Below the pieces are notes generated by a model. The model had not been told where the DNA came from. It saw only the letters and a list, made by a program, of their open reading frames with translations, and did not search any database. Position numbers and translations under genes: made by a program. Positions 17,409 to 26,333 of a stretch of 64,000 bases of DNA are shown piece by piece. Numbering within the stretch: position 1 is the first letter of the stretch; every line of letters starts with the position of its first letter. The DNA is from Niastella koreensis GR20-10 (GTDB lineage: Bacteria; Bacteroidota; Bacteroidia; Chitinophagales; Chitinophagaceae), in NCBI RefSeq assembly GCF_000246855.1, contig NC_016609.1:8568744-8632743 (forward strand), written 5' to 3'.

Positions 17409-19784
17409 ATGGAAATTAGTAAAGGAAGAATCAGCCTGGCCATATTGTTGATGGTTGCAGGAACGCTTCATGCCCAGCAGGTGATCGTAAACACGGTTGG
17501 GAAGGATCCCTTTGTTGGCAAAACCACTGAAGTGGTTTATAAAGCCAAGGAAGGCACCTGGACGTTTCAGGGCTTTAACAATGCCGTTATAAAAACAACG
17601 TACAAACCGGCCGGCTACAGTAAGAATGAACAGATCTCGGATGCCGTTACGGCCAAACCAGCGGCTGTTGGTACAAAGGTTACAGTTGCACAATCGCAAA
17701 CGGTGGAATGGGATAACCTCACCAGCGTGGTGGTGCAGCGCGAAAAGTTTTATTATAAAGCCGGGAAGGAAGTAAAGGTAAAATCTGCTTCCTATTTTGC
17801 GCAGGGCGATACCCGCGGGTTCCGTTTTCAATTGTTCAATGATGAACAGATCTTCGGCGGGGGCGAACGCGCTGTAGCCATGAACCGCCGCGGCCATCGC
17901 TTCAATCTGTATAACACCGTTTCAGCTGATTATGGGCTGGGCGCCGAGAACCTGAGCTTCTCCGTTCCCTTCTTCATTTCTTCTGCCGGTTATGCCCTGT
18001 TTTTTGATAACCCGTCAAAAGGTTATATCGATATCGGGTTAACCGATAAGAATACCCTGGAAGCCGGTTTCATCAGCGGAGAGCTCACTTACTATGTAGT
18101 GTTTGGAAAAAACCTCGATGAGATCATGGCCAATTATTCTTCCATCACCGGCCGCCAGCCATTGCCGCCCCGTTGGGTATTTGGCAATTTTGTTTCCCGT
18201 TCCGGCTACAAAAGCGAAGAGCAGGTACACCAGGCAGTTGGTAAAATAAAGCAGGATAATTTTCCCATGGATGGATTGCTGTTTGACGCCGCCTGGTATG
18301 GCGATAATGGGAAGGCTTCTATGGGGAACATCGATTGGGTGAACACGCAGAAATGGCCCAATCCCAAACAAATGCTTACCGATCTCAGAACAAAGGACAA
18401 TCTGAAATCAATACTTATTACCGAACCCTATATTTTACAGAATACAAAAACGTTTGTTGAGGGAACGCCAATCATGGTAACCAGCGCCGATGGGCTCGTA
18501 GATATTTTCCGCAAACCGGCGCAGGACTTTATCTGGAAATTCTACAAAAAGCAGGTAGCTAATGGGGTAAGTGGCTGGTGGCTCGATGGGGCAGAACCCG
18601 AAAAGCATCCGGCCAGTTGGACGCACAACATGAAAGATCTTGGCGTAAACCGCCCCATGGACGCAGAGGAGGTGCATAACGTATATGCGCATTACTTCAG
18701 TAAAATGTTCTTCGAGAAATATTCATCCGATGTAAGCGACCAGCGCCTGGTGTTGTTTAACCGGTCGGGGTTTGCAGGCAGCCAGCGGTATGGCGTTTTA
18801 CCAGGGTCGGGCGAGGTGGCGCGCAGCTGGGCCGGCCTCAAATCACAACCGCTTGTTTTATTGGGAATGAGCCTGAGTGGATTGCCTTACATCCATTCCG
18901 ATGCCGGCGGATTTGCCGCCGAAGGGGCCGATGCGGAGCTGTATACCCGCTGGTTACAATTTGCAGCCTTTACGCCTGTGTTCCAGCCGGGTGGCACCGT
19001 GCCGGGAGAACCGTATAAAAGTATTGCCCGTACTTATACAAAACTGCGTTACCAGTTACTGCCTTATAACTATTCATTAAGCTACGATCAGGCAGTGTGG
19101 GGCAGGCCGTTGATGCGTCCTTTGTATTATTACAGTTTTGCCGACAGCGTTGCCTTGAAAGCAGAAGATGAATATATGTGGGGCGATAATATACTGGTAG
19201 CGCCCATTACCAGCCAGGGTGCTACTGCACGCATGTTGTATTTACCTGCAGGTAAATGGTATAGCCTGGCTAACAATTCGGTTACTGACGGTGGCAAGTA
19301 CATCAATCAGCCGGCCGATATAAAACAACTGCCGGTATTTGTACGCGAAGGCAGTTTTGTTCCATTGTGGTTCTCAAAAGATACCATCAGATCAACTGAC
19401 GCCTTCAACTCAAAAGATATCACCATCCGGTATTATCCATCTTCTTACGCATCTACCTATGTTTGGTACGATGATGATGGCAGCAGTACCAGAACACTGG
19501 AACGGGCCGATTACGAACTGGTGACCTTTAAAGGAATTACGGAAGGGAAAAAAGTAACCATCGATATCACCACCAACAACCCCAATCAATACGGAAAGAA
19601 ATTCAAACGCACCTTCCGGTTTGAATTACCGGTTGCCCTCGCCAGCGAGGCAACGGTTAATGGTAAACCCGTAGATGCCGGTAGTTTTGGTAAACAGCCC
19701 GATCCGTTCCAGCAGCTTTCTAATGAGTTTCTAACGGTTGAGTTTAACGGAAAACCGGTGAAAGTGGAGATCACGTTGAAGTAA
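17409..19784 (+). CDS. Secreted glycoside hydrolase family 31 protein
   Basis: This exported retaining alpha-glycosidase of family GH31 (alpha-glucosidase or alpha-xylosidase; substrate not determinable) has 791 residues. A signal peptide ends near LHAQ, followed by an N-terminal beta domain, a (beta/alpha)8 barrel and a C-terminal DUF5110-like region. The catalytic nucleophile is D393 in GWWLDGAEPEKHP. Around the expected acid/base, FAGSQRYGVLPGSGE has Glu (E469) where relatives usually carry WSGD or WTGD, and the Trp is Gly. Activity may be altered. It stands alone, not beside SusC/SusD genes. Confidence 0.88.
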   Translation: MEISKGRISLAILLMVAGTLHAQQVIVNTVGKDPFVGKTTEVVYKAKEGTWTFQGFNNAVIKTTYKPAGYSKNEQISDAVTAKPAAVGTKVTVAQSQTVEWDNLTSVVVQREKFYYKAGKEVKVKSASYFAQGDTRGFRFQLFNDEQIFGGGERAVAMNRRGHRFNLYNTVSADYGLGAENLSFSVPFFISSAGYALFFDNPSKGYIDIGLTDKNTLEAGFISGELTYYVVFGKNLDEIMANYSSITGRQPLPPRWVFGNFVSRSGYKSEEQVHQAVGKIKQDNFPMDGLLFDAAWYGDNGKASMGNIDWVNTQKWPNPKQMLTDLRTKDNLKSILITEPYILQNTKTFVEGTPIMVTSADGLVDIFRKPAQDFIWKFYKKQVANGVSGWWLDGAEPEKHPASWTHNMKDLGVNRPMDAEEVHNVYAHYFSKMFFEKYSSDVSDQRLVLFNRSGFAGSQRYGVLPGSGEVARSWAGLKSQPLVLLGMSLSGLPYIHSDAGGFAAEGADAELYTRWLQFAAFTPVFQPGGTVPGEPYKSIARTYTKLRYQLLPYNYSLSYDQAVWGRPLMRPLYYYSFADSVALKAEDEYMWGDNILVAPITSQGATARMLYLPAGKWYSLANNSVTDGGKYINQPADIKQLPVFVREGSFVPLWFSKDTIRSTDAFNSKDITIRYYPSSYASTYVWYDDDGSSTRTLERADYELVTFKGITEGKKVTIDITTNNPNQYGKKFKRTFRFELPVALASEATVNGKPVDAGSFGKQPDPFQQLSNEFLTVEFNGKPVKVEITLK

Positions 19785-19914
19785 ATCGTGAGTGGTGACC
19801 ATTCACCTGCCCGGTCATGTGAATAATTTAATATAGCTAAACAAATTGATTGTCAGTAAAACTAGCGGATGAGTTAATTACGTAGCGTAGATATCCTATC
19901 CAAATAAAATCAGT

Positions 19915-19932
19915 TTGGCACGCGGCGTGCTT
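19915..19932 (+). promoter_or_regulatory. Sigma-54-like (-24/-12) promoter
   Basis: TTGGCACG at 19915-19922 and GTGCTT at 19927-19932 place GG (19917-19918) and GC (19929-19930) exactly 10 bp apart, as in the TGGCACR-N4-TTGCW consensus; only the first T of TTGC differs. Transcription would start near 19941, 17 bp before the tiny ORF. Confidence 0.65.
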
Positions 19933-19957
19933 TTGTATAGGCGTAAATCCATCCCTT

Positions 19958-20029
19958 ATGAAAAAGACAATTGTCTTTACACTGGTTATGCAGTTAATTA
20001 TTTACCTGCTGATCTTTTTAATAGCTTAG
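19958..20029 (+). CDS. Possible 23-residue hydrophobic peptide
   Basis: ATG at 19958 to TAG at 20027 encodes MKKTIVFTLVMQLIIYLLIF followed by LIA: two lysines, then one membrane-spanning helix. It sits between a sigma-54-like promoter and a strong terminator, so a transcript of about 140 nt would carry little else. It could be a small membrane protein, a type I toxin-like peptide, or an accidental frame in a small RNA. Nothing in the neighbouring genes indicates its role. Confidence 0.45.
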   Translation: MKKTIVFTLVMQLIIYLLIFLIA

Positions 20030-20046
20030 ATTACCGTCCTGATGTT

Positions 20047-20081
20047 AAAGCGGTTTGGTCGTAAGACCGGACCGCTTTTTT
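20047..20081 (+). terminator. Strong rho-independent terminator
   Basis: AAAGCGGT...GGTC and GACC...ACCGCTTT form an interrupted 12-bp stem with a GTAA loop and a run of six T. It closes the unit of the 23-residue peptide. Confidence 0.88.
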
Positions 20082-20165
20082 AATTCCCCTCCCGGGAAAG
20101 CCTGTCCCGCCCTGCGGGAGGAAGGGGTGGGTTGTCAATTGACTATTGCAAATTGTCTGTTGATT

Positions 20166-20846
20166 TTAATGCTTCTCATATAAGTCAGGACGGCGTTCCC
20201 TGGTGCGCTGGATGGATTGTTCGTAGCGCCAGTCTTCCACTTTTTTAGGATCGCCGCTTAACAGGATCTCAGGCACTTTCCAGCCCCTGAAATCTGCCGG
20301 GCGGGTATAAACAGGGGGGGCGAGTATATTGTCTTGGAACGAGTCTGTAAGGGCCGAGGTTTCATCATTCAGCACGCCGGGCAATAACCGGCCAATGGCG
20401 TCTACCACAATGGCGGCAGCCAGCTCGCCGCCGCTTAATACATAATCACCAATGGAGATCTCCTTTGTAACAAAATGTTCGCGGATGCGCTGATCGATGC
20501 CTTTGTAGTGGCCGCAGATGATGATGAGATTTTCTTTTAACGACAATTGATTGGCGATCGTTTGTTTGAACCGTTCGCCGTCGGGGGTCATAAAAATAAC
20601 TTCGTCGTAGGTACGGTCCTTCGACAGCGTTTCGATGGCGTTGGCCAGCGGTTCGCACATCATTACCATACCGGCGCCGCCACCATACTGGTAGTCATCC
20701 ACCTGTCCGTACTCATTAACGGCCCATTGGCGCAGGTGATGCACGTGCACCTCCAGCAAGCCCTTGTCTTTGGCTCTTTTCATGATAGAATGCGAAAAAG
20801 GGCTCTCGAGTAATTCGGGTACAACGGTAATAATGTCAATACGCAT
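20166..20846 (-). CDS. trmD: tRNA (guanine-37-N1)-methyltransferase
   Basis: It methylates G37 of tRNAs with a G36, preventing frameshifts. The 226-residue protein has the SPOUT trefoil-knot elements: [25 protein letters not shown] and [14 protein letters not shown]. The C-terminus after about residue 165 is the helical domain. In many bacteria trmD follows rpsP and rimM; here that pair is about 9.5 kb away, so the cluster is split. The downstream gap (20030-20165) holds the terminator of the tiny unit and repeats like TGTCAATTGACTATTGC. Confidence 0.96.
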   Translation of the reverse strand: MRIDIITVVPELLESPFSHSIMKRAKDKGLLEVHVHHLRQWAVNEYGQVDDYQYGGGAGMVMMCEPLANAIETLSKDRTYDEVIFMTPDGERFKQTIANQLSLKENLIIICGHYKGIDQRIREHFVTKEISIGDYVLSGGELAAAIVVDAIGRLLPGVLNDETSALTDSFQDNILAPPVYTRPADFRGWKVPEILLSGDPKKVEDWRYEQSIQRTRERRPDLYEKH

Positions 20847-20867
20847 AGCACAAAGATAATAAATACA

Positions 20868-20985
20868 AGCTGTAAGCTATAAGCAGTAAGCTGTAAGCAA
20901 ATACAGGGCTAAAAGCCGAAAGGATAAAGCCTAAAGCAAAACACAGAACAAAGAACGGAGAACTCTGAACTGAAAACTCTGAACT
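20868..20985. repeat. Intergenic degenerate repeat (AAGCTGTAAGC family)
   Basis: Units such as AAGCTGTAAGC, AAAGCCGAAAGG and GAACTCTGAACTG are repeated in tandem between trmD and the Hsp15-like gene. The same kinds of unit recur at 31090-31245 and 32555-32605. Confidence 0.55.
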
Positions 20986-20990
20986 GGGAA

Positions 20991-21395
20991 CTATTCTTCT
21001 TCATCCATAAACCCATCCAGCTCTCTTCTGTCTTTTTTGGTGGGCCGCCCGATCTTACTGAGGCGTTTACCGGTATGAAAGCTCGAAGCCTGGAATTGTA
21101 ACCGTTCCAGTTCTTCAGCCGGAGTAATATCGATGTAATATTTGATGGCTTCGCTGTGCGCAACCCGATTGTGTAATAAGCCTGCTACTTTAACCTTCCA
21201 GCGGCGTGCCTCCGTTTTTACTTCATATTCATCGCCCACATGTACCTGCCTGGACGCTTTTACCTGGTCGCCATTGAATTTCACTTTACCACTGTCACAT
21301 GCTGTGGCCGCCATGGAACGTGTTTTAAATAAACGAATGGACCACAGGTATTTATCTATTCTAAGTTTTTCAGTTTTTTCTGTATTGCTACTCAT
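20991..21395 (-). CDS. Hsp15-like S4-domain RNA-binding protein
   Basis: This 134-residue protein has an S4 RNA-binding domain at residues 9-70 (LRIDKYLWSIRLFKTRSMA, then SGKVKFNGDQVKASRQVHVGD). The C-terminal tail is charged, with KIGRPTKKDRRELDGF, as in the heat-shock protein Hsp15 family that binds stalled 50S subunits carrying nascent chains. The function is inferred from the family. The gene is monocistronic. The upstream gap (21396-21505) holds an imperfect hairpin built from GGCAGTAGGC and CTTACTGCC. Confidence 0.85.
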   Translation of the reverse strand: MSSNTEKTEKLRIDKYLWSIRLFKTRSMAATACDSGKVKFNGDQVKASRQVHVGDEYEVKTEARRWKVKVAGLLHNRVAHSEAIKYYIDITPAEELERLQFQASSFHTGKRLSKIGRPTKKDRRELDGFMDEEE

Positions 21396-21505
21396 AATTC
21401 CTCGTTTCTTCTACTTCAAAGATACAAAAAAGGCAGTAGGCCGCGACGGTTGTCCACTGCTTACTGCCTACTGAATCCCGATGGCTATCGGGAGCCCTCT
21501 GCCTT

Positions 21506-22873
21506 TTAAGAAGCAAAGTATTTATGAAAATAAGGGATCGTTTCAATGCCCTTATAAAAATTCACCAGGTCGAATTTTTCGTTGGGAGAGTGCAGGTTAT
21601 CACTGTCCAGCCCAAAACCCATGAACACGATCTTAACGCCCAGTTCTTTTTCCAGGATAGAGCAGATGGGAATACTGCCGCCGCCACGAACGGGAATTGG
21701 CTTTTTGCCAAATGTAGTTTCAATAGCCCGGGCCGCAGCCTGGTAGGCTTTTGAATCGATGGGCGTCATATATGGTTCCCCACCATGCAGGTTATACGCT
21801 TCCACCGTAACGCCAACCGGCGCTATTTTGCGGAAGTACTGCAATAACATTTCCGTTATTTTTTCAGATGACTGGTTGGGTACCAGGCGCGCTGAGATTT
21901 TTGCATAGGCTTTTGAAGGCAGTACGGTTTTGGCGCCTTCGCCGGTATAACCACCCCAGATGCCGTTTATTTCAAGCGTTGGGCGAATGCCGGTGCGCTC
22001 GTTGGTGGTATAACCCTTTTCGCCCCACAGTTCTTTCACGCCCAGGTCGCTTTTATATTCATTTTCATCATAGGGAGCTTCCGCCATCAGCTTTCTTTCT
22101 GCAGGCGTTGACTCTACTACGTCATTATAAAATCCGGGGATGGTGATGTGGTTATTTTCATCGTGACAACTGGCGATCATTTTAGCCAGCATGGTGATGG
22201 GGTTGCCTACGGCGCCGCCATAGACGCCACTGTGCAGGTCGCGGTTGGCACCGGTTACCTCTACCTGGATGTAAGACAGGCCACGCACGCCAATATCTAT
22301 GGAAGGATTTTCCATGCTGATCATGGAACTGTCGCTGATGAGGATCACATCGCATTTCAGCAGGTCTTTATGCGCGGCCACAAAATCAGCGAGGTTGGGA
22401 GAACCCACTTCTTCTTCACCCTCTATCAGGAACTTGATGTTATTTTGAAGCGAGTTGGTTTTAGACAATATTTCCAGGGCCTTCACGTGCATATAGAATT
22501 GCCCCTTATCATCGGCAGATCCCCGCGCATAAATGCGTCCGTCTTTGATCACCGGTTCAAACGGACCGCTGTGCCAAAGGTTTAACGGATCAGGAGGCTG
22601 CACATCATAGTGGCCATATACCAGTACGGTTGGTTTGGAGGGATCAACGATCTTTTCGGCATATACTACCGGGTGGCCGGCCGTTTCATACACTTTGGCC
22701 GAAGCAGCACCGGCTTCCAGCAACCGTTGTTGCACTTTTTCCGCACACTTTCTCATATCATCCTTATGGTCGCTGTTAGCGCTCACAGAAGGAATGCGTA
22801 ACAATTCCAGTAATTCATCCAGGAAGCGATCTTTGTTCTTCTCCTGGTAATCTTTCCAGGCTTGCATAATCAT
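21506..22873 (-). CDS. M20-family dipeptidase
   Basis: This 455-residue cytosolic zinc peptidase resembles the dipeptidase/carnosinase branch of M20. Metal-site motifs are VLVYGHYDVQPPDP near residue 85, GSADDKGQF near 118, EGEEEVGSPN near 150, and a late HSPNEKF. An internal dimerisation domain covers about 190-360. The first two ATG codons (22873, 22867) are two codons apart and cannot be told apart. No signal peptide is present, so it probably degrades dipeptides in the cytosol. Confidence 0.9.
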   Translation of the reverse strand: MIMQAWKDYQEKNKDRFLDELLELLRIPSVSANSDHKDDMRKCAEKVQQRLLEAGAASAKVYETAGHPVVYAEKIVDPSKPTVLVYGHYDVQPPDPLNLWHSGPFEPVIKDGRIYARGSADDKGQFYMHVKALEILSKTNSLQNNIKFLIEGEEEVGSPNLADFVAAHKDLLKCDVILISDSSMISMENPSIDIGVRGLSYIQVEVTGANRDLHSGVYGGAVGNPITMLAKMIASCHDENNHITIPGFYNDVVESTPAERKLMAEAPYDENEYKSDLGVKELWGEKGYTTNERTGIRPTLEINGIWGGYTGEGAKTVLPSKAYAKISARLVPNQSSEKITEMLLQYFRKIAPVGVTVEAYNLHGGEPYMTPIDSKAYQAAARAIETTFGKKPIPVRGGGSIPICSILEKELGVKIVFMGFGLDSDNLHSPNEKFDLVNFYKGIETIPYFHKYFAS

Positions 22874-22969
22874 GAGTTTATTTGAGTAATATGTTTCTTG
22901 AGAACCGGGAAGCGAATATATGGTTTTTTACGGGCTGGCGGGTAGTAAAGGATGAAAGGCAGAGGGCTC

Positions 22970-23012
22970 AACGCTATCAACTTCCCTGTTAACGTGTCAA
23001 CATGTCAACTAA
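22970..23012. repeat. GTTAAC/GTTGAC-family repeat
   Basis: ATCAACTTCC, GTTAACGTGTCAACATGTCAAC and similar units sit between the peptidase promoter side and the CDF transporter stop; same family as at 3696-3795. Confidence 0.5.
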
Positions 23013-23013
23013 C

Positions 23014-23997
23014 CTACAAACTATGCTTCTTATCCTTCACCACATTCTCCAGGCACCATTCAATCCTTTTCTCAAAAGGCCGTTTGCGAACAGTACAGTC
23101 GTCCTTGGTGCAAATACTGCACGAAAAATCCAGACAGGGATCAGTATGTACGAATAACTCAAACGCAGTACCGAATTCTCTTTTAATAAGACTGCCCAGT
23201 TCTTCTACTTCTTTATGCGCTTCCACCACATTCAGGTACCAGGGTACTGTAAGGTGGCAGTCGATATGAAACTGGCCGCCATATTTTATCACGCGCAGGT
23301 TGTGCAGATCGATCCAGTTGGTGCGGCGGTTGGCATTCAGCACGGCCAGCATTTTTTGCAGCAGTTCCTTATCGGCTTCATCCATAATCCCGGCAAGAGA
23401 ATGCCGCAGGATCTGGTAACCGGTAACGATTATGATAAAAGCAAAAATGATAGCGGTTACACTATCCAGCCAGTTGAGGTGGGTAAAGCGGATCAATACC
23501 AGCCCCAGGATGATTCCCAGGGTAGAGTAGGTGTCTGTTTGCAGGTGTTTGCCACTGGCGGTAAGTGCGAGGGAATTGTTTTTCTTACCAATACGAATGC
23601 TGATAAACCCTACTACAAAGTTCACCAGTGCGGTAATGGCTACCAGGATAATACCACGATCGAGCTGTTTTAATTCGGTGGGATATATAAAATGAAGCAC
23701 CGATTCGTATATGATCACCAAACCGGCAACAATGATCAGCGTGCCTTCCACGGCAGCCGATAAAAACTCGGCTTTACCATGACCGTAGGGGTGGTTCTCA
23801 TCGCGGGGTAATGCGGCCACGTATAAACTATACAATCCGATAAAACCGGCAACTACATTCACCGTGCTTTCCAGCGCATCGGTTAAGATGGCTACCGATT
23901 GGGTTACCCAAAAAGCCACAATCTTAACAATGAACAGCAGCACGGCTACTGTTACCACCCATTTCTGTATTCGAAGATTTTCCCTACCCGAGTTCAA
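23014..23997 (-). CDS. Cation diffusion facilitator family transporter
   Basis: This proton-coupled exporter of divalent metals, probably zinc or iron/cobalt, has six hydrophobic segments, metal-site motifs AILTDALESTVN and HPYGHGKAEFLSAAVEG, and a cytosolic domain after residue 205. A Cys-rich tail follows, with CSICTKDDC, an unusual addition that may bind metal. No ATG begins the frame: TTG at 23997 gives MNSGRENLRIQKW, the usual N-terminus, whereas the upstream TTG at 24066 would translate intergenic repeats. I therefore chose 23997 (327 residues). Confidence 0.88.
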   Translation of the reverse strand: MNSGRENLRIQKWVVTVAVLLFIVKIVAFWVTQSVAILTDALESTVNVVAGFIGLYSLYVAALPRDENHPYGHGKAEFLSAAVEGTLIIVAGLVIIYESVLHFIYPTELKQLDRGIILVAITALVNFVVGFISIRIGKKNNSLALTASGKHLQTDTYSTLGIILGLVLIRFTHLNWLDSVTAIIFAFIIIVTGYQILRHSLAGIMDEADKELLQKMLAVLNANRRTNWIDLHNLRVIKYGGQFHIDCHLTVPWYLNVVEAHKEVEELGSLIKREFGTAFELFVHTDPCLDFSCSICTKDDCTVRKRPFEKRIEWCLENVVKDKKHSL

Positions 23998-24014
23998 TTC
24001 CTGTAGTTTGCGCG

Positions 24015-24141
24015 AAGGTAGATTTTTCAATTGGCAATAGACTACAGTCAATTGGTAAAATCCCAAATTTAATGGCCTGCTAATTGCATACCGGCAATTA
24101 GCTATTTATTGTCTATTGCGTATTGTCAATTGACAATTGTA
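24015..24141. repeat. Intergenic repeat (CAATTGACAATAG family)
   Basis: Imperfect copies of CAATTGGCAATAG, GTCTATTGCG and GTCAATTGACAATTG fill the gap between the LptF/G-type gene and the CDF gene. The same family occurs at 20130-20168. CAATTG is palindromic, so folding is possible. Confidence 0.5.
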
Positions 24142-25635
24142 TTAACTAGCAGGCGCAGCTTCTTTTACCGCAGCATTTTTCTTCGTCATTAATTTGCGAA
24201 TGGCTCTGAAGGCGCGATAGTAAAACTCTTTATTAAACAATTGGGAATCGTGCAATGCTTTGTAAATAAGGAACAGTCCAATAGGCAATAATACGGCGGT
24301 GGCCAGCCACATCCCTGCGGCGGGTTGCAACACATCTTCCTTCACAAACTTTTTTCCAAAGTTGTTCAACAGGAAAAAGATCACAAAGAACACCACGGCA
24401 AATACCACCGGAGTTCCAATACCGCCCTTGCGCACAATAGAGCCCAGTGGTGCACCAATGAGGAACAATACCAGTACCGCTATGGACATAGTGATCTTTT
24501 CGTGGTAGGTCATCAATGTCAGGCGCAGTTCTTTTCGTTTGCCATCGTAATCCCAGGATGGCCCCTCGATGCTGTTTTTAGCATAACCGGCATAGGCATT
24601 GGTTTCGTCCAGCACCTTCTGTTTTACAGCAACAGGCGTAGCGTCGGTCTTGTGCACTTTTAAGCTATCGGGCAACAGGTCCAGGAAGGTTTTGGCGCCC
24701 TTTTTAATGGGCGGCGCTTTTATATCAACCCAGCCGGTATCGAAGTATTTGGAAAAACCCAGGTAACCCTGGAGTTCGCGGGTGTCGCGCTCCTGAAATT
24801 TCTTCAGGTTTTTATCAAGCGAGTCAACATTCTTGCTCAGCTGCCGCGTACTTAACATTTCATAGCGGTCTTTATAGGTGCTGTCGTTGGTGCGGGTTAA
24901 TGCCAGCGAACTAAGGTCCAGTACTTTTTTATATTCTTTAAAGCCAAGGCGGATAAAATCGGTTTGGTTGCCATAACGGTTACCACGTTCTTCATAGCGC
25001 CAGCCATTGTACAGGGTAAATTCCAGGAAGCGCTTGTCGGCCGAAATACGCATGATGCCTTTTTCCGCAGCCACGATATTGTCCTGGGGACCGGTGCTGG
25101 TTTCGTATATGATCACATTTTGTAAAATGGTATCATGTACTTTTTTCGATACTTTGATGGCGTAGTCGGGAATGGTGGTATAGAATACGCCTTCTTTCAG
25201 GTCGAAGGCCGGTTTTTTATTTACGAGGTCGTAGTGCAGGGTTTTCATGCGCAGGTTGGCTACCGGAATAACGTAGTTGTTGAACAGGAAAGCCATGCCC
25301 GAAAGCAGGGCGGCCACTACGGTTAAGGGTAACATGAAGCGCAACAGGCCAATACCGGCCGATTTGATGGCTACCAGTTCAAAGGTTTCGCCCAGGTTGC
25401 CAAAGGTCATGATGGAAGAAAGCAGGATGGCCAGTGGTAAGGCCAGGGGAACCAGCGTGGCGCTCAGGTACAGCACCAGGCGCAGCATGGTATAGGTGTC
25501 AATACCCTTGCCTACAAAGTCATCGATCCACAGCCAGAAGAATTGCAGGATCAGCACGAACAGGGTAAGGAAAAAGGTTGCGATAAAAGGTCCGATAAAT
25601 GATCGCAAAACCAATATGTCGAGTTTTTTTATCAC
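24142..25635 (-). CDS. LptF/LptG-family (YjgP/YjgQ) permease
   Basis: This inner-membrane subunit of the lipopolysaccharide exporter moves LPS out of the membrane towards the LptA bridge with LptB2. The 497-residue protein has membrane helices in the first 130 residues, a periplasmic beta-jellyroll-like middle (about 150-370), and three helices at the end (about 385-470). The start is GTG at 25635 with MIKKLDILVLRSFIGPF, the typical N-terminus. Its partner permease and lptB are not in the window. Whether this is LptF or LptG cannot be decided. Confidence 0.88.
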   Translation of the reverse strand: MIKKLDILVLRSFIGPFIATFFLTLFVLILQFFWLWIDDFVGKGIDTYTMLRLVLYLSATLVPLALPLAILLSSIMTFGNLGETFELVAIKSAGIGLLRFMLPLTVVAALLSGMAFLFNNYVIPVANLRMKTLHYDLVNKKPAFDLKEGVFYTTIPDYAIKVSKKVHDTILQNVIIYETSTGPQDNIVAAEKGIMRISADKRFLEFTLYNGWRYEERGNRYGNQTDFIRLGFKEYKKVLDLSSLALTRTNDSTYKDRYEMLSTRQLSKNVDSLDKNLKKFQERDTRELQGYLGFSKYFDTGWVDIKAPPIKKGAKTFLDLLPDSLKVHKTDATPVAVKQKVLDETNAYAGYAKNSIEGPSWDYDGKRKELRLTLMTYHEKITMSIAVLVLFLIGAPLGSIVRKGGIGTPVVFAVVFFVIFFLLNNFGKKFVKEDVLQPAAGMWLATAVLLPIGLFLIYKALHDSQLFNKEFYYRAFRAIRKLMTKKNAAVKEAAPAS

Positions 25636-25721
25636 GGGTATTAGTTCAATGTTTTTGGCTTCGTTGCCGCGACGGCTCGTTGCCTCGCTGCCTTGTTGCC
25701 TTTATGCCTTATTTTTATAAA

Positions 25722-26333
25722 ATGGACGTCGCAAAAATACAGCTTTCAACAGAGGAATTATCGCTGGTACAAAATGCTCACTGGCTTTTAACAAAGAATA
25801 CAATTATTGAAAAAGTGTACGCTTTGTTTGGGGAGGTGGCCCACCTTGTGCGCGACGACTTTAATGCAAACCCGGCTGATTTATTGCCTGAAGTGCTGAT
25901 TCCTTCGCCCAAGATCTCAAGAGGGGAGAATTACGGGGGATTACCCTGGGTAATGCTGGATTATCCGCGTTTATTCAACCGCCAGGACACATTTGCCATC
26001 CGTACCCTCTTCTGGTGGGGTAATTTTTTCAGTGTAACCCTGCACCTGAAGGGGCAATACAAACAGCAATTCCAGCAAAACCTGCTTAATAACTTACCGT
26101 TACTGGCAAGCAGGCAATTTTACTTATGTGTAAGTGGAGATGAATGGCGTCACGAATTTGAAGAAGACAATTACAAGCCGCTTACCCAAATGAATTCAAC
26201 TGCAGTAGAAGAAATTCTGCTGGCTAATGATTTTTGCAAGCTTTCCGCCAAAATTTCACTTCCTCAATGGAATCGGTCAAAAGAATTAATAATTGATCTA
26301 TACGAAACAATTGTTACCTCTATAGGTCATTAA
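25722..26333 (+). CDS. Conserved hypothetical protein
   Basis: This 203-residue cytosolic protein of unknown function has no signal peptide and no membrane segment. It contains a central NYGGLPWVMLDYPRLFNRQ block and aromatic-rich FFWWGNFF-like strands. The frame is open upstream to 25599, but that part overlaps the lptF/G start and consists of TTGCC repeat units, so the ATG at 25722 is chosen. It is divergent from the permease and its stop overlaps the convergent START-domain gene by 4 bp. Confidence 0.75.
   Translation: MDVAKIQLSTEELSLVQNAHWLLTKNTIIEKVYALFGEVAHLVRDDFNANPADLLPEVLIPSPKISRGENYGGLPWVMLDYPRLFNRQDTFAIRTLFWWGNFFSVTLHLKGQYKQQFQQNLLNNLPLLASRQFYLCVSGDEWRHEFEEDNYKPLTQMNSTAVEEILLANDFCKLSAKISLPQWNRSKELIIDLYETIVTSIGH

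Noticed and set aside
24000-24066. CDF transporter start at TTG 24066
   Set aside because: The extra residues are encoded by intergenic CAATTG repeats; the TTG at 23997 gives the family N-terminus.
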